Source: Eubacteriaceae bacterium
Lineage (GTDB): Bacteria > Bacillota > Clostridia > Eubacteriales > Anaerofustaceae
Direction: 5' to 3'
Length of the DNA: 64,000 bases
NCBI GenBank assembly: GCA_009782875.1
Contig: WRIE01000002.1
Location: 1 to 64,000 of the forward strand
The notes below the pieces were generated by a model that was not told where the DNA came from, did not search any database, and saw only the letters and a list, made by a program, of their open reading frames with translations. The position numbers and the translations under genes were made by a program. Below, in pieces: positions 1-9,468 of the stretch (position 1 is the first letter of the stretch; every line of letters begins with the position of its first letter).

Positions 1-1
1 A

Positions 2-130
2 GGCTACTATGTCAGCACTGTAGGCTTGAATGATGCAACAGTAAGGAAATATATCCAAGAGCAAGAGAAGCACGGCATTGCACTCGACAAACTGAGTGTG
101 AAAGAGTATGAGGACCCCTTCAAGGGGTAG
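2..130 (+). CDS. tnpA: IS200/IS605-family transposase TnpA, C-terminal part (runs in from the left edge)
   Basis: Only the last 42 residues are present; the frame is open from the window edge to a tag stop. They contain GYYVSTVG followed by a helix with KYIQEQE and end in EDPFKG. This is the C-terminus of Y1 HUH transposases of the IS200 group, which cut and rejoin single-stranded transposon ends. The Tyr and the Gln four residues later in YIQEQ correspond to the catalytic tyrosine and metal-ligand glutamine of the family. Several hairpins follow directly, as expected for the right end of such an element. Whether the element is intact cannot be judged from here. Confidence 0.85.
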   Translation, partial: GYYVSTVGLNDATVRKYIQEQEKHGIALDKLSVKEYEDPFKG

Positions 131-301
131 CTAGCAATACTAATGCCCCTTCAGGGGCGGAGACGTGTCAAAGGCAATTCGCCGGAGTCTAGATAGCCTT
201 TGGCAAAGCAAGTTCTAAGGGAGACTCCGGCAGCCCCTTGAGGGGCAGCCGGCAGCACGCCCTTATAGGGCGCTCCCCGAACCACCCGTTTTACGGGTGG
301 T
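113..301. repeat. Cluster of hairpins at the right end of the IS200-type element
   Basis: Four or five compact inverted repeats follow each other. CCCCTTCAAGGGG overlaps the transposase stop, then come CCCCTTCAGGGG near 146, GCCCCTTGAGGGGC near 233, CGCCCTTATAGGGCG at 258-272 and ACCACCCG-TTTTA-CGGGTGGT at 281-301. IS200/IS605 elements end in subterminal hairpins that TnpA recognises as single strands. The last hairpin is the best candidate for that role. The first three are variants of one motif and may instead act as terminators. Confidence 0.5.
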
Positions 302-868
302 GGCGATTTATTTTTTGGAGCAGAGCTTGAATCAATCATCTGAATATCATTGTAGTAGTTGAGTTGGTATGGGCAATACAATACGCTTTCTCCAAGACAA
401 GATAAAGTATTGTGTTATTTGCAGCTCGATGTATGTCTTTGTATCTTTCATCAAGCTTTGAGGAGATTTGTTCAACCGTGAAGACAGCCAATGCCAAGTC
501 GATTGAGGACTTTGATGGGCTTGCTAGATACGAAGCGGACAACGCAATCTCTGTCAAGACGAATTATGGCTGGGGGAGGTGCGCACGAAAGAAGCAACCT
601 CATCCGGCGTGCCCTTGTTGTGATTGTACTCCACTTTTTTCACTTTTGGGGGAGGCGAGGCTCGCTTGAACTACTAAGATCTCTTTTCATACTATTCTTC
701 CAACATTTTTGCCATCAATGCTATATATTCACATTGCTAAAAGGGCAATCCCGCAAAGAATTGGCGTTTTGCAATCTTTCAAATTGGTATTTTTGTATAG
801 CAGGATTGCGTATCATGCCCCCTGAAGGTAAACTGGATGTGAACTGCAGATCACAGAAGATAAGATGA
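302..868. other. No convincing gene
   Basis: Short frames exist on both strands, but none has a ribosome binding site or a recognisable domain. A minus-strand frame around 336-557 looks mildly protein-like (DERYKDIHRAANNTI) and could be a gene remnant; I cannot assign it. Confidence 0.3.
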
Positions 869-883
869 TTGGAAGGTATGATG

Positions 884-1540
884 ATGGTGGAAAGGATGGA
901 TGATTTTTTTGCATCCAGAGTTGAAGAGTATGACGAGCACATGCTAACAGAGGTTGAGGGCGGCAAGGAAGGCTACATAGAGCTTGCCAAGCTTGTGCCT
1001 GATGGCGTGTCAAATCTGCTTGACCTAGGCTGCGGTACTGGATTGGAGCTAGAGGAGATATTTAAAATCTGCCCCGATTTAGCTGTCACTGGCATCGATA
1101 TTTCAAAGGAAATGTTGAAGAAACTTGAACAAAAGTATCCACATAAGCATATTTGCCTAGTATGCGCAGACTACATGGAATATAGCTTTGGGGATGGTGT
1201 TTATGATTGTGCGGTTTCATTTGAGAGCCTACACCATCTTAGCCACAGCGAGAAGCTAGGCATTTATAAAAAAATTTATAGCGCTTTGAAAACTGGCGGC
1301 ATCTATGCTGAAGGAGACTATATGGTGGAAACTTTGCACGAAGAGTTGAATTTCCTTGAGGAAGGCAGGGCGCTCCGGGAAGAAAGAGGAGCAGAAACCG
1401 GCGAGCTTTTGCATATTGACATCCCATTTGCAATATCTACGCAATTGAGCCTATTGGGCAAAGCTGGTTTTTATGATGCCAAAATGGTTTGGCGAATGGG
1501 CGCGACAACGATAATCACTGGGAAGAAAGAGCTAGGATAA
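884..1540 (+). CDS. SAM-dependent class I methyltransferase
   Basis: The protein is about 218 residues, a single Rossmann-type domain. Motif I is clear (NLLDLGCGTGLELEEI), followed by an acidic residue ending strand 2 (VTGIDIS), and later the CADYMEY and VSFESLHHL segments typical of small-molecule class I methyltransferases. It should be cytoplasmic and use S-adenosylmethionine; the acceptor is unknown. Three ATGs lie in a row (878, 881, 884). The GGAAGG at 871 fits the third best, and a TTG at 869 is also in frame. The GrpB-like gene starts 4 bases after the stop, so the two are probably co-transcribed. Confidence 0.85.
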   Translation: MVERMDDFFASRVEEYDEHMLTEVEGGKEGYIELAKLVPDGVSNLLDLGCGTGLELEEIFKICPDLAVTGIDISKEMLKKLEQKYPHKHICLVCADYMEYSFGDGVYDCAVSFESLHHLSHSEKLGIYKKIYSALKTGGIYAEGDYMVETLHEELNFLEEGRALREERGAETGELLHIDIPFAISTQLSLLGKAGFYDAKMVWRMGATTIITGKKELG

Positions 1541-1544
1541 GGCA

Positions 1545-2141
1545 GTGGCAAAGGAATTGTCAAAAATGGCATTAGAGGAGCTTTGGGAGCTGTTTCCCAT
1601 TATCCTCAAGGAGCATTCCACTGACTATAAGGATTGGTATGCCAAAGAGGAGGCATTGCTGCTTGAAGTGTTAGACAGTGGTGTAGCTATGCGATTAAGC
1701 CATATTGGAAGCACTGCGGTTGATGGGCTGCTGGCAAAACCAACAGTCGATATACTGCTAGAGGTTGACGGCTGCTCTGACATAAACAGCTTTGGGCGCC
1801 AGTTGGAGGGGATAGGCTGGATGTTGATGTCAGAACAAAAAAGCCCTTTTGAACTGTCATACAACAAAGGCTATACCCCAGAGGGGTTTGCAGACAAGGT
1901 CTTTCACTTGCATATTAGATATTTTGGGGATTGGGACGAGCTGTATTTCCGGGATTGCCTTATTGCCCACCCAAATGTGGCGAGGGAGTATGCTAAGTTG
2001 AAAACAAAGCTGGCAAAAGAATTTATGAATGACAGGGATGCATACACAGGCGCGAAGGCAGATTTTGTGCAAAAATACTCGAGCCTTGGAAAAAAAGAGC
2101 AAAACCATAAGTACAAGCCAAAAGGATTTGGCTCATTATAG
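1545..2141 (+). CDS. GrpB/UPF0157 family nucleotidyltransferase-fold protein
   Basis: The 198-residue protein carries the GrpB signature: LSHIGSTAVDGLLAKPTVDI, with the GS and the Asp-x-Asp-like positions of a minimal nucleotidyltransferase fold. Later it has HLHIRYFGDW and LIAHPNVAREYAKLK, both usual in this family. The precise reaction of these proteins is not established. The start is GTG, preceded by GGATAAGG at a suitable distance. It sits immediately behind the methyltransferase and probably shares its transcript. Length is normal for the family, with no sign of damage. Confidence 0.85.
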   Translation: MAKELSKMALEELWELFPIILKEHSTDYKDWYAKEEALLLEVLDSGVAMRLSHIGSTAVDGLLAKPTVDILLEVDGCSDINSFGRQLEGIGWMLMSEQKSPFELSYNKGYTPEGFADKVFHLHIRYFGDWDELYFRDCLIAHPNVAREYAKLKTKLAKEFMNDRDAYTGAKADFVQKYSSLGKKEQNHKYKPKGFGSL

Positions 2142-2822
2142 TAAACGCCATAAATGTGTATGCTGCCTGTTTACCCCTTGGGATTTTTTACGCCCCTCTT
2201 ATGGCGCGTAAACTGTGCCTGCGGGCGTGCCAGCAAGGGCAAGTCCAGCGACAAATCTAGGCCGTTGTTTATGCCAGCACTTTTTGGATTGACGGTTTTT
2301 TATGCTAGGGCTTTTTGAGTGGTTGATCTCAAAAGAGGCGTGCGCAGTTTAAGCCAGACAAATATTTGATTGATTTTCAAAATAATATTATTTTTTACAC
2401 TGTTTTAAATATTCAAGAAACACCCCTGTAACAGTAAATGTCGGCTGCTTTCCATTTAAAACCATGGTATAATGGCCTTGTGAGGCGGTTTCCATTTATA
2501 AGCAAGACTTTAAGCAGTTATGCAAAATTAGCGAGCCGACAGAAGACACAAGCGAAAAGCCTTCAAAACAGCGGTTTAGCAAGCCTGAAGGCTTCAGGAA
2601 AGTGCTCTCGAAAGATGTGGATCTGGAACCTGGCTTCTATAGAAAGCTTCGCTTCTGCTTCCAAGAAAAGTGGAACCGAGGGCTATAGCTGGCGGGGAAA
2701 GCAAGCTGCCCCTTCAGCAACGCCAATCTTCATGCAAAAGCTGTTGTATGCAAAAACGAGGTCCCATATCGAAATCTGCGTAACAATCTAACACATCTAA
2801 ATATTAGGAGGTTAATAAAAGA
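2142..2822. other. Intergenic region with a probable promoter for the downstream symporter
   Basis: No supported gene. A TGGTATAAT near 2465-2473 is an extended -10 element; no good -35 is visible. If used, it leaves a leader of about 340 bases before the GPH symporter. A plus-strand frame through 2438-2791 has the composition of non-coding DNA and lacks a ribosome binding site. Confidence 0.35.
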
Positions 2823-4256
2823 ATGAGTGACAAAGCTCAAAACAACGAAACAAATGTTGTCATTGAGACAGCCATGACCATACCTAAACATATACCATGG
2901 CTGTGGTTCATGAATGGAGTAGGCGGGTCGATGTGCACATTCATGAATACCTACATCATGTTCTTCATGACTGAGTATGCAGGCATATCACCAGCACAAA
3001 TGTCAGCTATGCTGTCATTCGCACGAATACTGGACTTGCTTGTGTCGCTATTCGCAGGCGCGTTTGTGCAAAAAGGCAGCAAGTATCGCATTTATATTTT
3101 ACTATGCCCAATAGTATCGTCTTTGGGAGGCTGCCTAGCCTTTTTGAACCCGAATATTCCAATCGGCATAAAGCTTGTGACAATTGCGATAGGGTATTGC
3201 GGAATCCACTTCCCGATGAACTTCCTGACAGTGGCGCGCAACAGCACAATAATGCTCATTGCAGGGCCAAACCCCACAAACCTTATGGCAATGACATCAA
3301 AGGCTACGCAGTCGATGCAGTTCGCAAGGATAATCTGCACTGCCGCTACCCTTCCCTTGATCCAGATATTCTTAGACCTGGGAATGAGCGGGTATTTTAT
3401 CATCCAGTTTGCCTACTCAATTGTTGGCATCGCAACCGCGTTTTCTGTCTACCGAGTGACCAAGCCATATGAAGACGCCAACACTGCAAACATCCAAAAG
3501 GCGAGGGAATCCGGTGGAAAAGCCGCATCCGATGTATCCTTCCTCGACATGTACAAAACAGCGATGAAGGAAAAGGCTGTTTGGGGCTTGATCCTTGGCG
3601 ATTCCATCAGATCATTTGGAACCCAGGCAGTGGCCGCTTGCGCTACATACTACTACCGCTACTCCCTCCAGAATGTCTTGTTGACATCAGTCCAAGGGAC
3701 AGTCAACCAAATCGTGGCGATGGTAGCTGCCATAGTGCTGCCAACTTTCGCAAAGAAGCTGACTAAACGCAACGCTTCACTGCTTACCCAAGCCATCTGT
3801 TTTGTGATGTATGTGGCTATGATTTTCACTGCAGACGGCAATGCGACCGCATACCTGCTTATATCCTGCGTGGCGACAAGCGCCCTGCTCATTCAGATGA
3901 TCCATGGAGCAAACTTCTACCTTGACATAGCCGAGATCCAGCTTTATGAGTCGGGCAAAGACTTGCGGCCATTCTACATGTCGCTGCAAAACTTGTCTCC
4001 AAAGCTGTCCTTCCTCTCAAGCGGCCCTGTGCTTGCGTGGGTGCTCAACAAGTCGCAATATGATGTCAATGCCGCCCAAGTCATACCAAACACCCAAACC
4101 TTTGTGTTTAATTGGGGGCTTATCACTGCGGTCTTCTACGGTGTCGCTTTTGTGTGCTACTTCCTGCTCTATAACGTCGATGAGAAAAAAGCGCAGGAAA
4201 TTGCGGTTCTAAACGCTGAAAAAGCAAGAGCTGATAGAGAGGCGCAAGGCAATTAG
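2823..4256 (+). CDS. GPH/MelB-type MFS sugar:cation symporter
   Basis: The 477-residue protein has about twelve hydrophobic segments in the order expected for the glycoside-pentoside-hexuronide symporter family. These begin at PWLWFMNGVGG, with FFMTEYAGISPAQM after helix 1, and include the DLLVSLFAGAFVQKG segment between helices 2 and 3. The last helix is followed by a charged cytoplasmic tail. Such proteins import a glycoside or sugar acid with Na+ or H+; the substrate cannot be read from sequence. AGGAGG lies 12 bases before the ATG. The gene is alone on its transcript: a strong hairpin follows. A paralogue lies at 25829-27256. Confidence 0.88.
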   Translation: MSDKAQNNETNVVIETAMTIPKHIPWLWFMNGVGGSMCTFMNTYIMFFMTEYAGISPAQMSAMLSFARILDLLVSLFAGAFVQKGSKYRIYILLCPIVSSLGGCLAFLNPNIPIGIKLVTIAIGYCGIHFPMNFLTVARNSTIMLIAGPNPTNLMAMTSKATQSMQFARIICTAATLPLIQIFLDLGMSGYFIIQFAYSIVGIATAFSVYRVTKPYEDANTANIQKARESGGKAASDVSFLDMYKTAMKEKAVWGLILGDSIRSFGTQAVAACATYYYRYSLQNVLLTSVQGTVNQIVAMVAAIVLPTFAKKLTKRNASLLTQAICFVMYVAMIFTADGNATAYLLISCVATSALLIQMIHGANFYLDIAEIQLYESGKDLRPFYMSLQNLSPKLSFLSSGPVLAWVLNKSQYDVNAAQVIPNTQTFVFNWGLITAVFYGVAFVCYFLLYNVDEKKAQEIAVLNAEKARADREAQGN

Positions 4257-4301
4257 TTTTTGATTTCAATTTATCCCCAAGAGAATTCTAAACCAAAGAC
4301 T

Positions 4302-4340
4302 TGCCAGGAGGCGGATGGTTAGCTCGCCCGCCTCCTGGCA
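4302..4340 (+). terminator. Strong hairpin behind the GPH symporter
   Basis: A 13-bp perfect stem (TGCCAGGAGGCGG pairing with CCGCCTCCTGGCA) closes a 13-base loop. There is no long T run behind it, so it may stabilise the 3' end rather than act as a classic intrinsic terminator. Confidence 0.6.
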
Positions 4341-4614
4341 AAAGAGGTTTGTGCCTAAATTGATAAGAGAACTGTGCGTGAAGCTTGCGATTCACGGGGC
4401 TCATATCATTCACCCAAATCGATATCCCAAGTGCCCGATGTGGGAACATGTTGAGCTCTCTTTTGTTTGGAACGCATCTCCTAACTATAAAAAAATCAAA
4501 CTGCCCTTTGCCTATGCAGGTTTGGTGGCATTTTGATTTTTACCTCACATTTGTGCCAGCTATCTCCAGCGTTTTTTTTTGAAGGCTTTCAACACTTCAC
4601 TCGTATGTGTCCCA

Positions 4615-4875
4615 TTATGATTCTTTGATTCGCAGAAATATTATAACCAACACAACTACCCTAATTAGAATATATGTAGCCGATCTGCCATTATTTTGTA
4701 TATCCGCCGACCATATTTCTTTTGTATGCCATACGTACTCGTAAACCATGAACAACACTGCTGTGAATGTTACAAAAATGCCATTTTTTTTTCGGATCGA
4801 TGCCACAAAATCATTTTTGCGCTCTGTTTTTTTAAATGGAACACTTGGAAAAACAGCCATATATAAACCGTACAA
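4615..4875 (-). CDS. Small three-helix membrane protein, N-terminus uncertain
   Basis: I do not recognise the family. The 86 residues from the only ATG hold two clear hydrophobic segments (IFVTFTAVLFMVYEYVWH and YILIRVVVLVIIFL). The frame stays open upstream of the ATG to 4923 and there encodes another hydrophobic stretch (AILIIETSIFGILGLYG), so the real start is probably upstream. No ATG, GTG or TTG sits at a good distance from the GAGGTGG near 4918-4924. A well-formed promoter lies just upstream on the same strand. It is either a real small membrane protein whose start is unusual, or one that has lost its start codon. Confidence 0.4.
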   Translation of the reverse strand: MYGLYMAVFPSVPFKKTERKNDFVASIRKKNGIFVTFTAVLFMVYEYVWHTKEIWSADIQNNGRSATYILIRVVVLVIIFLRIKES

Positions 4876-4940
4876 ACCTAATATGCCAAAAATGCTGGTT
4901 TCGATAATTAAAATTGCTCCACCTCAAACATTTTTATTTG

Positions 4941-4968
4941 ATTATATCAAAATATGTCCTTGCTTCAA
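4941..4968 (-). promoter_or_regulatory. Sigma-70-type promoter for the small membrane protein
   Basis: Read on the minus strand: TTGAAG, a 16-base spacer, then TATAAT. A GAGGTGG follows at about 20 bases, so the promoter points into the small hydrophobic frame. Confidence 0.55.
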
Positions 4969-5558
4969 TTATTTACTCCAACCAGTGGAAGCGATAAATA
5001 AAGCATATCCAGCATTGGTTGTCTTTCGCCCTGTTTGGCGGATTGGCCTTGGGCATGGCATAGGAATCAGCTTCGAAAATAATATCGCAGCCATTGGCAA
5101 AAAAACACAAAAAGGCGTATAGGGATTGCAGTGTTTCCAGCAAAGCCTTCTTTTTATTGATATATCGTGTTTTTTCAGTGTTATAGATGCCTAAGCTTTT
5201 CTTGCAGCGCAATGCCTAGTTGCTTAATTGCCAGGAAGGTTTCAATTGTGTGCGGGTGGTTGGTGTATGTGGGATAGCATATACACCTTTACCTTTAAAC
5301 CTTGGCATAAGAAGGGGGCTTGCCAAAAAACAATATTTAGCGCCAGGCGCGACTTCAAGCATTTCCTGGGCAATACCTGCACTTATTTGGTTTGCACAAC
5401 AGGCAAGACTTCATGCAAAGGTTTGCCTTGTTGCCAGATACTGCAATTATGGGTCAGCTAATATCGAGTTGTACCACTAGTTATAAATTTAGTATATATA
5501 CCATCTCAATACAAAAAATGGAATATCTTTAAAGCGCTATGCAAATTGTGGATATTTA
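4969..5558. other. No gene seen
   Basis: AT-rich sequence with short frames on both strands, none with a ribosome binding site or a recognisable motif. Confidence 0.4.
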
Positions 5559-5588
5559 TTGACGAAAGCAATCGAATGAAGTTATAAT
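5559..5588 (+). promoter_or_regulatory. Promoter for the 531-residue protein
   Basis: TTGACG, an 18-base spacer and TATAAT. The leader is about 160 bases and contains a small hairpin (TGCCTA-AAA-TAGGCA) just before the AGGAGG of the gene, which could influence translation. Confidence 0.6.
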
Positions 5589-5756
5589 TTGTAATAATAG
5601 AAAATAATATGCAACGTGTATGTTGCCAATAGTTGCCGATACCAGGCTGTGCCAAGCATCGCTCAACTAGACATGGCATCTTTATAGCCTAAAATGCTGT
5701 GAAAATAAATGACCAGCAGTGCCTAAAATAGGCATGGCTACAGGAGGGTTAAATCG

Positions 5757-7352
5757 ATGGACAATAATATATACAGCTACCACACTTTTTTGTACCCTTT
5801 TATATGGAAGACAGACGGGGATATGGCTCTTGAAGAATTCGCAAACAATTTAAGCAGCCAGCACTGGCACGAAATCTCTTTTGGTGATCCAGGTGTTTTC
5901 CCAAACAACCGCCAAAGCGATTACATACCAAGCTACAATGCCTACCAATCTTTCACAGAGTCGGGCAGGGAGCTTGTCTTTGGCAGTGGCAAAAAACAAG
6001 CCATGCGTAATTACGAGTTTCGCTTAAACGGCAACAAATGGAAAAGTATAGACAATAACGGCAATGCCACTGAGTCATTCGGCAAATACCATATTACAAA
6101 AGGCTCGGAAACTTTCAAGCTCACAATTAACTCAATCAAATTAAATATCTATGGGTCTGGCGGGGCTATCCTTTCGATTGAGCTTGAGAACACAGAACAC
6201 AAGACCCATGAGGCAGCAAACAAAATAAACGAGTACGGGCGTTATGTATTTTTCCCATATATAAAGTCAAACAATGGCAAGTGTTTGGCCCAGACCCCTA
6301 ACCCGCTTGCCGACAAGATCGAAATCTGGCTTAATGAAGAGATATCCAGCTCTGGTGGACTGAGAAAAAAGGTCAAGACAGAAATAAACGCAGTAAACTT
6401 CCTCTCAATTGCAAACCGATTGGCTTGGGATTTTGAGACTGGCAGAAGCGAAATGCAGCAAGGATCGCAAGCTCGCTTGCTTGAGTCTCTTTTGGGAATG
6501 GACAGCACACTTCCCTTTACATCCCAGCTGGGCTATTCCCTCCAAGAAAGGCAATTTAGCACAGCCCGCCAATCCTTTTACATAGAACCAGCCATAACCG
6601 GCAAGATGTTTACATGCTGCCTTGTAGTTGACCCTGAGCTGGTCGCAGATTTCAAAGGTGCCAATGGCAACGACCTCAGCTACCCCGATTTCGCATGTAT
6701 TGCCCCCCAAGCAGCAAACGATATATTCAGCTCGGTATACAAGCTGCTGGCAATTGAGCCTTTGAGTGAAGGCCAAAGCCGCAAAATGCACCAAAACCTG
6801 CTTGAGCGATGCATATGGGACTTCTGGAGCGATTATGGGACTATTCTCGGTGTTAGCCAAGACGCCATGGTTTGTGTGGCTGGAAGCGCAAATCGCGACG
6901 ATGATGTCGCAACATGCGCCATCAACCCATTCCTCTTTGTATACGTCAACTTGGTCAAGATTGCGTTGGCCCAATATGCGTCTATGGCTGCTTTTGGGAA
7001 GCTTGCTGGCAGCCTTGTAGATGAAGACCCGAAAAAAACGCCAGAGTATGCAAACCGGCTTCGCAAGGAATTTGCAGCAGCACACAGGCAGTTGTTTTTG
7101 TTTGACCCGACAAACAACCAGAAAGGCCTGCAGCTCTTTGAGATGCTCCAAAGAGAGCTTGGAACTCTAAAACACAGACGCGAGCTTGACAGGCAATTAG
7201 AAATTGCCTGGGGAATAACCCCTGGGATAAAAAGGCCAAAGAACCAATCATGGCTGGCGACATTGTTGCTTGCTTTGATAGCGCTTGCAAACTTCGGCAC
7301 ATTCGCAAACTGGTTGACGGCGCTTATCAAATGGGTGTCCGGCTTGTTTTGA
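5757..7352 (+). CDS. Unknown protein with a C-terminal membrane hairpin
   Basis: The 531-residue protein is mostly soluble and mixed alpha/beta. Near residues 495-530 it has two hydrophobic segments separated by a short turn (SWLATLLLALIALANFG and FANWLTALIKWVSGLF). The layout of a large cytoplasmic domain plus a C-terminal two-helix hairpin resembles CorA-type channels. I see no GMN motif, so this is a shape comparison, not an assignment. The helical stretch before the membrane part (EMLQRELGTLKHRRELDRQ) fits a coiled coil. AGGAGG precedes the ATG and the gene has its own promoter. Coding quality is good and there are no neighbours on its transcript. Confidence 0.75.
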   Translation: MDNNIYSYHTFLYPFIWKTDGDMALEEFANNLSSQHWHEISFGDPGVFPNNRQSDYIPSYNAYQSFTESGRELVFGSGKKQAMRNYEFRLNGNKWKSIDNNGNATESFGKYHITKGSETFKLTINSIKLNIYGSGGAILSIELENTEHKTHEAANKINEYGRYVFFPYIKSNNGKCLAQTPNPLADKIEIWLNEEISSSGGLRKKVKTEINAVNFLSIANRLAWDFETGRSEMQQGSQARLLESLLGMDSTLPFTSQLGYSLQERQFSTARQSFYIEPAITGKMFTCCLVVDPELVADFKGANGNDLSYPDFACIAPQAANDIFSSVYKLLAIEPLSEGQSRKMHQNLLERCIWDFWSDYGTILGVSQDAMVCVAGSANRDDDVATCAINPFLFVYVNLVKIALAQYASMAAFGKLAGSLVDEDPKKTPEYANRLRKEFAAAHRQLFLFDPTNNQKGLQLFEMLQRELGTLKHRRELDRQLEIAWGITPGIKRPKNQSWLATLLLALIALANFGTFANWLTALIKWVSGLF

Positions 7353-7896
7353 AAATACTGTTTTAATTTTGAGCAACGCCAATGCCGGATAACCCATGTC
7401 TTGGCGTTCTTTTATTCCAGAAAACACCGAAACAAAAAAATGAAACATTCTTTAGCCCCAACGCTGCATACAAAAAATATGTATTTTTGCATGTATCGTG
7501 CCGCTATAAGAGGATTAGCCGCCAGCAATGGCGGTTTGTTTTTGTTCATAGCGCCAAGCCGCCCATTATTTTGAATAACTCAAAATCCAAGTAGACAAAG
7601 CACAAGGATAGCAGCAAAGGCATACTATGAGACCGGTTGCATTCAATACAGCGAAGCTAGCATAGCCAGAATGCTTGCGGCGAAGTGTGATTTTACAAAT
7701 GACCTCGATAGCGCTTGCACATATTATAAGCCAGTGGTTGGGAACCAATTTGGTATGGACATATAGTTTCAACTGATGCTGTTTTGATACTCCAGCTTGT
7801 GCCAATGCAGTTGCTGGAATGGATAAATGCAGCTATTTGGCTCATCCAACCCTGGCTTTACATAATCGCCAGTTAAAAATCATTTGAGGAGAATTA
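7353..7896. other. Intergenic, possibly with a decayed gene end
   Basis: No intact gene. A plus-strand frame around 7615-7770 reads ETGCIQYSEASIARMLAA, which is faintly like the C-terminal helices of acyl-CoA dehydrogenases, but the match is too short to call. Confidence 0.25.
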
Positions 7897-8442
7897 ATGA
7901 AGAGAATTATCTGTGCCCTTCTCGTGTTCGCTCTGCTAGTTCCTGCCAATATTGTGGCAGCGCAAGAACTTGCGCAAGGCTCCCCTTTGGCAGACGCGGT
8001 AGCCAGATACCTTGAGAGTATGGAATATGAGTACGGTTTCGATGATGACCAAATGCTCTTTTCATATTCAGTGGCCCTTGGCTATTCGCTTGAGGCTTGC
8101 AATGTCTTGATACTAATCCTCGACGACGGGCTAATTGTATATGCCTACCCCCCGATAAGGGCAGACTTTGAGGATTCGGCTGCTCTTGCCAAAGCTGCAG
8201 AATTCATCGCCCGCGCCAATTACGACATGATTCTGGGAAATTTCGAATTGGATTTCCATGATGGGGAGGTACGCTACAAAACCAGCGCAATATGCTTTGA
8301 GAATGTCCCTTCAAAAGAGGAGCTTGAGCGATTGATAGATATACCCCCGATCATGGTAAACAGGTACGGGGATGCCCTTGCCAGCGTTTTAAAAGGAACT
8401 TCCGATCCTGGTAGCGCAATAAGAGAAGCCGAGTCAAAATGA
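7897..8442 (+). CDS. Secreted YbjN-domain-like protein
   Basis: The protein has 181 residues. A signal peptide is evident (MKRIICALLVFALLVPANIVAA), so it is exported. The mature part fits the YbjN fold (type III secretion chaperone-like): an N-terminal helix, then strands around ILILDDGLIVYA, and a second half with LAKAAEFIARANYDMILGNF and a strand reading GEVRYKTSAICFENVPS. YbjN proteins are poorly characterised. GAGGAG lies 7 bases before the ATG. A terminator follows, so it is monocistronic. Confidence 0.6.
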   Translation: MKRIICALLVFALLVPANIVAAQELAQGSPLADAVARYLESMEYEYGFDDDQMLFSYSVALGYSLEACNVLILILDDGLIVYAYPPIRADFEDSAALAKAAEFIARANYDMILGNFELDFHDGEVRYKTSAICFENVPSKEELERLIDIPPIMVNRYGDALASVLKGTSDPGSAIREAESK

Positions 8443-8479
8443 CCCGCACGGTGCCTCTTTTTATATATATCAAGGATCA

Positions 8480-8507
8480 GGGCGGCATTCGCCGCCCTTT
8501 CCCTTTT
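8480..8507 (+). terminator. Intrinsic terminator after the YbjN-like gene
   Basis: GGGCGGC-ATTC-GCCGCCC, a perfect 7-bp stem with a 4-base loop, followed by TTTCCCTTTT. Confidence 0.75.
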
Positions 8508-8576
8508 AGGGGCTGCCCCATTTTGAAAGGCTCCTGAATGTTTATGGTTTGCTGCGTAAACTATCCGATTATCTTG

Positions 8577-8990
8577 CTATATTGTGTAGAGTATTCCTCT
8601 TTCGATAAATTCAATGTGGTCTTCATACATATCGCCGCCTTTGCAGATGCGCGCTCCGAACCGTTTAGCTTCCCGTTTTTCCAACCGCTCAATGCGAGCT
8701 CCCATAGGAGTATCAATAAACACAACCAAGTCGAATTGCGGGATGAAAAAATCGCCCCACCACCCGCACAGAGAACCAGAAATGACGCATTGCGGATGTT
8801 CTTGTATAGCGGCGCTCATTTTCTTGACACGTTTCTCATGCGGGAGCGACTTCACAAACGGCGGATCTGTCTGTTCCCAGAAATATCTGTCCGTATCGGG
8901 GTGTTTGTAATCGTATTCACGTTCAAGCACCTGTCCTAAAGTAGACGTTCCAGAACCGGACGCGCCAACGATGTGGATGATATTATACAT
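8577..8990 (-). CDS. P-loop adenylate-kinase-like protein, C-terminally truncated
   Basis: The 137 residues begin with MYNIIHIVGASGSGTSTLGQ, a clear Walker A. They continue with DTDRYFWEQTDPPF and VISGSLCGWWGDFFIPQFD, the signature of the small AAA/adenylate-kinase-like proteins common in Firmicutes. Those are usually about 180 residues; here the frame ends shortly after GGDMYEDHIEFIERG, so the C-terminal 35-45 residues are missing. Its ATG overlaps the stop of the acetyltransferase gene in AATAATGTATAA, so translation is coupled. It is probably non-functional or altered. Confidence 0.7.
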   Translation of the reverse strand: MYNIIHIVGASGSGTSTLGQVLEREYDYKHPDTDRYFWEQTDPPFVKSLPHEKRVKKMSAAIQEHPQCVISGSLCGWWGDFFIPQFDLVVFIDTPMGARIERLEKREAKRFGARICKGGDMYEDHIEFIERGILYTI

Positions 8991-9468
8991 TATTGTTTCT
9001 GTCTCCCAACCATTTCGCCATAAATAAACAGGGGTTTTCTTCGTTCCAAAATGTGGTGAACACTTCAAGCGGGACAAATCCCATATTCTGATAGAAAGCC
9101 CGCGTACGTTCATACGGCTCATACTCCGCAGATGAATCAAGTGTCTTGACCGTCAGATACAGATAGCCATTACCCGCACAATACCGCTCAGCGGCTTCCA
9201 AAAGGCGGCGACCTATTCCGTTTCGATGATACTGTTCCAATACACCTAAATTGAATATATCGGCAGTGTATTGGTTATGGATTTTCAACGCAACAAAGCC
9301 TATCGGCACATCGCCGTCAAATGCCACGAAAAACGGATACTCCCTGTGTGTGATTGCTTTTTTCTCAATATCCTCCAGCGGGCTAAACCATGCGGGAAGC
9401 GAGTGCATAATTTTTAGCGTAATCGCTGTTATTTCATCTGGCTGCTCTACCGATTTTATATGTACCAC
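8983..9468 (-). CDS. GNAT-family N-acetyltransferase
   Basis: About 161 residues from the preferred GTG start (VHIKSVEQ), which has GGAG upstream; an ATG nine codons further upstream is also in frame. The acetyl-CoA-binding motif is typical: LGVLEQYHRNGIGRRLLEAA, preceded by strand PIGFVALKIHN and followed by YLYLTVKTLDSS and AFYQNMGFVPLE. The substrate is unknown. The stop overlaps the start of the P-loop gene, forming a two-gene unit. Confidence 0.85.
   Translation of the reverse strand: MVHIKSVEQPDEITAITLKIMHSLPAWFSPLEDIEKKAITHREYPFFVAFDGDVPIGFVALKIHNQYTADIFNLGVLEQYHRNGIGRRLLEAAERYCAGNGYLYLTVKTLDSSAEYEPYERTRAFYQNMGFVPLEVFTTFWNEENPCLFMAKWLGDRNNNV

Noticed and set aside
2438-2791. 117-codon plus-strand frame before the symporter
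   Set aside because: No ribosome binding site, composition of random sequence, no recognisable motif; a promoter lies inside it.
4302-4340. Rho-independent terminator in the strict sense
   Set aside because: The stem is excellent but no T run follows, so I list it as a hairpin with reduced confidence.
6405-7151. 248-codon minus-strand frame
   Set aside because: Shadow of the well-supported 531-residue plus-strand gene; no start signals.
7615-7770. Possible acyl-CoA dehydrogenase C-terminal remnant
   Set aside because: Only about 15 residues look similar; too short to support.
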